Origin: Micromonospora peucetia
Lineage (GTDB): Bacteria > Actinomycetota > Actinomycetes > Mycobacteriales > Micromonosporaceae
DNA: 64,000 nt
Reading direction: 5' to 3'
Assembly: GCF_900091625.1 (NCBI RefSeq)
Contig: NZ_FMIC01000002.1
Location: 3,658,001-3,722,000 of the forward strand
Shown: one piece after another, positions 61,935-64,000 of the stretch
Layout of the letters: every line of letters starts with the position of its first letter
Position numbering within the stretch: position 1 is the first letter of the stretch
Position numbers and translations under genes: made by a program
The notes under the pieces: model-generated
The model's input: only the letters and a program-made list of their open reading frames with translations
Database searches by the model: none
What the model was told of the DNA's origin: nothing

Positions 61935-63179
61935 CTACACTTCGTGGCTCTTGTCGGGAACGAGTGGACGGTAGCCATCGATGTATTCGCCGTAGTCCCA
62001 TCCAGGGGGAGGGCATACTGCCATTACGCCCAAGTCTGGTTCGTCAAACCAGACGCGGGAATTGTATAGCTCGTAGAACTTGTTATCGCCGAGGTCAAAG
62101 AAGTGAAAGAAATGCGCCCCAATGATCCTGATCTTGCCGTCACACTTCGCGTCGACCAGCCCTAGGAAGTCGTGGAATCGGGCGTGGTCGAATAGTCCCC
62201 CGCCGTTGAAGGAGGCGCGGTTGAAGAATGCCCCGTCTTTGAATGTTGCCTTGTAGAACTCGACATGAGCTTCGAAGTGAGTGCTGACAAATGCGGCGGC
62301 AGAGCTAAAGATGCACTTATCGAACGACGCGCCGGATTCGAAGCGCGCTGACCGAAATTCGGCTTCGTCGTGGAACTCGCACTCGTCGAAGTAGGCGTGG
62401 CCGCCTAGCTTGGCTCCCGCAAACTCGACCCGACCAGCGAAGCATGCCCCTTCAAACCTGATGTCTTCGGCGATGTGAACATGCGAGAATTTCGAGCGCC
62501 CCTGGAAGATGCAGCCTCGGAATATTCCACGTCTCAGCCTGCACTCTTCGATATCGAAGTCGTAGAGCGTCGCTCCTGTAAGGTCCAGCTCGACCGGCTC
62601 CCACCGTGCTGCATCGCTTCCGGCAAGATGGCTCTTTAGTATCCGCTGAGCGGTATATCGAACCTCTAACTCGTCTCGGAATAACCAAGGGCTTGCCTCG
62701 GCTAAGTCAATTGGAGGCGCAAGGCGAAGATAGCCGCAGATCAGGTTGACTACGGTGTTCCTGTGGCTGGGATTATTCTCGCCTAGGCGGGATAGGGCGT
62801 ATAAGGCGGCGATGCGCGCGGACGGTCGGTCGTGCCCCAGCAGTTCGGCGGCTTTGGCGTATAGGTCAGTTATCCGGCGTTCTTCTGCATCTCGCTCGGT
62901 GACTTGTGAGGTCCGAATTTGTAGCAGATGTTCGCGCTCGCTTAACCATTGCCTGCGCGCGGTGAGAAGAAGTGCCAGTGCTCCGCCGGTCCCCGCGCCT
63001 ACGGTAAGGCCAGTTTTAATCGCTTCGATCTGGAGTCGAACCTCCTCGGCCTGGTTGCCCACCCCCTTGACCAGTGACAGTAGGAGATAAACGGATGCCG
63101 CGGCCGCCACGGCGACTAACGCGGCAAGCATCGCGATCGTCGCTCCGCTTATAGGGCGAAAGCGGCGAGGGTCTGTCAT
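61935..63179 (-). CDS. membrane-anchored pentapeptide-repeat protein
   Basis: 414 residues. Two membrane helices lie near 13-38 and 55-75. A charged helical region follows (LAELLGHDRPSARIAALYALS, as in many actinobacterial pentapeptide proteins). From about 195 to 370 pentapeptide-type units are visible, with F or L every five residues (EEFRGCIFQG, IRFEGACFAGRVEFAGAKLG, AYFDECEFHDEAEFRSARF). Such beta-helices bind proteins or mimic DNA. Function not known. Expression and codon use look foreign to the core genome. Confidence 0.8.
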   Translation of the reverse strand: MTDPRRFRPISGATIAMLAALVAVAAAASVYLLLSLVKGVGNQAEEVRLQIEAIKTGLTVGAGTGGALALLLTARRQWLSEREHLLQIRTSQVTERDAEERRITDLYAKAAELLGHDRPSARIAALYALSRLGENNPSHRNTVVNLICGYLRLAPPIDLAEASPWLFRDELEVRYTAQRILKSHLAGSDAARWEPVELDLTGATLYDFDIEECRLRRGIFRGCIFQGRSKFSHVHIAEDIRFEGACFAGRVEFAGAKLGGHAYFDECEFHDEAEFRSARFESGASFDKCIFSSAAAFVSTHFEAHVEFYKATFKDGAFFNRASFNGGGLFDHARFHDFLGLVDAKCDGKIRIIGAHFFHFFDLGDNKFYELYNSRVWFDEPDLGVMAVCPPPGWDYGEYIDGYRPLVPDKSHEV

Positions 63180-63373
63180 GGCTCACCCCGGGCTGTTGGA
63201 CACGGACCTGCTCATCCTTGCTTGCGGGCGCAAGAGCGTGTGCCTGACCTGCCAGTGGCGAGCGCGACAGGGTCGTGCGTCCCGTAGGGCGCTCCACCCT
63301 TGTCACCCTGGCCCTGGCCCTGGCCCGCTCCACGGTGTGCGGGGCGACAGACGGGGTGGCAGGTGTTCGAAGG

Positions 63374-64000
63374 CTAGAGACCAAGCTTGCGGCGGTCGAA
63401 AGTCTCTTGAAGGCGGGCATAGTCAGCCATCGCCCGGAGGAGAGCAAGCATTTGAAGTAGAGCGTAGATGATTATCGAGATAACCATGAAGAAGCCAAGC
63501 CGGGAGCGTAGGCAGTGGGACGGGTCCACCATATTCGCGTCTCCCGCTATCGCAAAATACGCCATAGCCCCCACGCCTAGGGTAAGCTGAGCGACCATTG
63601 TCCATAAGAAGGTAAAGACGAGATCGCCGTACAAAGAACGGAATCGCGAGTTATAGCGGGCTGGAGTCAGAAGGTGCTGCTCGTCAGGATTTCGGGCCCG
63701 CGGCTTATCGTCTGGGCCAATGACAACCTCTGGTGCTCCTGGCCCATTCGCAATCATCGTGTAGTAGTAGCTGGTCTTAGGGATAGACAAAGCCAAGGCG
63801 GCGGCGGCTGTCGAGGCGCCGAAGCCAAGAGCGGAGTACGCCAGGAGCCCGGCCACAAAATCTTTGACCGCGATCTTCGTTAGGGCAGGGAAGAAGTCCA
63901 ACTGGAAGGCCGCAAAGGTAAGGACTCCAGCACCGAGTAGACTTATCGACACATTACGATGAAAAACGGTGTCCGAGAAGCGAGGCCCTAGGTGCGAACG
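63374..64000 (-). CDS. membrane protein, 5' part outside the window
   Basis: About 209 residues, reading on without stop past the right edge (GPRFSDTVFHRNVSISLLG), so the GTG at 63952 is probably not the true start. Four membrane segments are seen (ISLLGAGVLTFAAFQ, LLAYSALGFGASTAAAALAL, LVFTFLWTMVAQLTLGVGAM, FFMVISIIIYALLQMLALL). A soluble loop (about 80-125) is charged. No family recognised. It lies upstream of the pentapeptide-repeat gene on the same strand, about 195 bases away, so they may be one unit. Confidence 0.65.
   Translation of the reverse strand, partial: RSHLGPRFSDTVFHRNVSISLLGAGVLTFAAFQLDFFPALTKIAVKDFVAGLLAYSALGFGASTAAAALALSIPKTSYYYTMIANGPGAPEVVIGPDDKPRARNPDEQHLLTPARYNSRFRSLYGDLVFTFLWTMVAQLTLGVGAMAYFAIAGDANMVDPSHCLRSRLGFFMVISIIIYALLQMLALLRAMADYARLQETFDRRKLGL

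Noticed and set aside
63178..63471. 97-codon plus-strand frame between the two membrane genes
   Set aside because: No ribosome site and no membrane or domain pattern; composition is Arg/Gly-rich.

Overview
The window is very GC-rich chromosomal DNA with GTG starts, GGAGG-type ribosome sites, large false antisense frames and tightly overlapping operons, typical of an actinomycete. FAS-II genes under a PucR-type FasR regulator, DUF3052 and DUF3145 proteins, homodimeric AceE, a mycothiol-type isomerase and characteristic intergenic palindromes point to Micromonosporaceae, most likely Micromonospora. The genus is inferred, not proven.

Layout. 0-3.8 kb: a short DivIVA-domain protein, a VapBC-like toxin-antitoxin pair with phased operator repeats, and a prolyl oligopeptidase. 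3.9-9.4 kb: a secreted protein, an L,D-transpeptidase, a secreted alpha-amylase with its own promoter, and seryl-tRNA synthetase. 9.5-18.2 kb: a MerR regulator fused to a sliding-clamp-like domain, a saccharopine-dehydrogenase-type oxidoreductase, a zinc alcohol dehydrogenase operon, a large LuxR-type ATPase regulator, a DsbA-like protein and a BON protein. 18.3-21.2 kb: a secreted GH74-CBM2 xyloglucanase behind a CebR-type operator. 21.4-33.9 kb: small regulatory and housekeeping genes, SurE and a PfkB kinase, a cell-wall peptidase behind a c-di-AMP riboswitch, a cation efflux pump, a HelD helicase and a carbonic anhydrase. 34-43.6 kb: a GH3 lipoprotein, then the fatty-acid operon fasR-fabD-(repeat ORF)-fabH-acpP-fabF-accD on the minus strand. 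43.6-52.5 kb: a two-component system whose response regulator is frameshifted, a CopC-like protein, gltX, and a transporter with a GH1 beta-glucosidase. 52.5-60.2 kb: aceE, a fused branched-chain 2-oxoacid dehydrogenase E1, a MarR regulator, DUF3052 and a peroxiredoxin.

From 60.3 kb the character changes. A tRNA-Val(TAC) gene is followed by a decayed integrase joined to an IS transposase fragment, a gene cut at its 5' end, a membrane pentapeptide-repeat protein and a membrane protein running off the window. Codon use there is visibly more AT-rich. This looks like the edge of an old integrated element.

Themes. Secreted polysaccharide use (amylase, xyloglucanase, beta-glucosidase with transporter) appears under LacI-family control. 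Membrane lipid synthesis is grouped in one translationally coupled operon. Cell-wall remodelling (L,D-transpeptidase, M15-like peptidase, GH3) includes a second-messenger riboswitch. The least ordinary points are the MerR-clamp fusion, FabD with a carrier-like domain lacking the attachment lysine, and a three-unit 60-bp repeat forming a 61-codon frame locked between fabD and fabH by four-base overlaps at both ends.
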